Shown one piece after another: positions 61,021 through 62,000 of a DNA stretch of 62,000 bases. The stretch is taken from assembly GCF_030272615.1 (NCBI RefSeq), contig NC_081405.1, positions 604,005,177 through 604,067,176 of the forward strand, given 5' to 3'. The stretch's first letter is position 1. Every line of letters begins with the position of its first letter. This DNA comes from Cryptomeria japonica. Its lineage: Eukaryota; Streptophyta; Pinopsida; Cupressales; Cupressaceae. The notes beneath the pieces are model-generated. The model was not told where the DNA came from. It saw nothing but the letters and a program-made list of their open reading frames with translations, and did not search any database. The translations under genes and the position numbers were made by a program.

Positions 61021-62000
61021 GACATAAATTAGAGACATCACATCAGACACTCCAGACATTGTTTGTTTGTATTGCATACTCTCTATCTATTTATCACCCT
61101 TAAACACTTTCCTCTGCCATTCTCCAATTGCTCTCTTCTAGGCAGCTGATGAGCTTGTTTCCATGTCATTCAAGATAATGCCTGCTTGCTTTCTTTTAGG
61201 AAATTTGCTTGCACATGACTCTTCAGCTTGTATGTTCTGCTTCCGTACAGATATAAATTTTAATTCATGCTCAGATAATAATTAAATAAAATAAGCATTT
61301 GTAAAGAAAAGATTTAGTCATTCGATGTTACATATTATCTGACAAAAAGATCCTAGACAATTCTTGGAGAAAGGAAACATCATTGATAATCATTTTTTGC
61401 AAATAACACTTAATCAAATAAATTAAAAATGTTTCATGTAATTTTAAAAAGTAGAACTTGTTCAATGCTTTCATGCACTGACGACAAAGCCATTTGACCC
61501 ACACCATTATCCATAATAGAACAAATCAATATAATAGGCTATTATAAAGAATATATAAAAAAATATGAAAGGACATTAAATTACCATTACAAACCCATAA
61601 ACCATTAAATAGTGAAAATAGATATAAATTTGTAAATGTCTCCCTATAAACACCACAACCATAACCAAAACAAAAAAAAATCTTACTCGCAAAAACTAAG
61701 TAGCTGGTGAGTTGCAAGTCTACAACATCTCTCAGATGATCAAACCATTTCTTAATTTTGTTCTTCTGATTAGTTAATGGATTTAGTTGCATTTACAAGT
61801 TTTCTATTTGAAGTCTTCTATTTGCCTATATTTGAGACTTAATAAAATTCTTGTGAGTAGGAAATTGATTCAGGAGTTACATGTGAAGAATTTGGCAAAG
61901 TAAATGATGACAATCAAACTCAAATTTTATCTGTCTTGAAAGCCTTCTATCCTGATGGCATTAAATTAAAGTTCTTTCTCTTTTTTTTGGTGATCTCTGG
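61021..62000. other. Region upstream of the DRM fragment; unassigned
   Basis: Minus-strand reading frames immediately upstream (61,021-61,200) contain RKQAGIILNDMETSSSAA and SGVSDVMSLI, which may be further, frameshifted pieces of the same methyltransferase relic. Beyond 61,250 the DNA is AT-rich. At 61,868-61,935 caggagttacatgtgaagaa and following sequence match the LTR/leader-like block at 50,270-50,335, suggesting a related retroelement edge entering from the right. Confidence 0.35.

Overview
The window looks like a transposon-dominated stretch of a large seed-plant nuclear genome. Gymnosperm is my best guess, but that is inference from style (AT-rich, decayed Ty3/gypsy Tat-lineage, LINE and copia debris, one candidate gene in 62 kb), not from any diagnostic marker. 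No rRNA operon, tRNA gene, CRISPR array or bacterial feature is visible.

Layout. 0.9-6.5 kb: minus-strand Ty3/gypsy debris: a Gln/Pro-rich gag-like scrap, then a decayed Tat-type gag/PR/G-patch/RT/RNase H fragment (E1). 7.2-12.8 kb: inverted repeats, a 1.3-kb polypyrimidine tract built of units of about 455 bp, and a 3.8-kb array of a palindrome-rich 20-bp repeat whose orientation flips in blocks. The array abuts a retrotransposon leader, PBS and complete LTR (13,006-14,015). 15.6-17.0 kb: the only long intact ORF that is not an obvious transposon (454 codons, single exon, unrecognised). 19.8-20.3 kb: a (TA)n tract and a 5S-rRNA-like sequence, probably from a Cassandra-type TRIM. 21.8-25.9 kb: a LINE relic (ORF1, endonuclease) joined to a Tat integrase and 3' end.

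26.2-45.3 kb is the most structured part. Two direct copies of a 1.03-1.07-kb sequence flank 17 kb of insert. The insert holds, on the plus strand, LTR/leader-like DNA and a broken plant-mobile-domain (PMD) gene with a C-terminal coiled coil, and, on the minus strand, a Tat element (E2) with 5' LTR, PBS, leader, gag, protease, G-patch, RT, RNase H, archaeal-type RNase H and integrase. The two coding blocks converge tail to tail. From gag start to integrase end (about 2,510 codons) E2 keeps a single reading frame with no frameshift; it is broken only by 15 nonsense codons. Where the E1 paralogue allows comparison, two of these stand at Gln codons, which fits C-to-T decay of methylated DNA.

46-56 kb: degenerate tandem repeats, a second (TA)n tract, a LINE-like insertion inside a tandem repeat of about 450 bp, a tRNA-like Pol III promoter relic, and a solo LTR of the E2 family with a perfect 5-bp target-site duplication. 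55.8-58.3 kb: a retroposed segment bounded by an 18-bp near-perfect duplication, carrying an RNase H domain and a coiled-coil ORF. 58.7-59.8 kb: copia gag and protease remnants. 60.35-61.0 kb: a pseudogene of a DRM-type (RNA-directed DNA methylation) cytosine methyltransferase. Almost everything is dead or fragmentary, so no functional pathway can be assembled; the value lies in the transposon architecture, the satellite, the PMD gene and the unknown ORF. All family calls come from reading motifs, without database searches.
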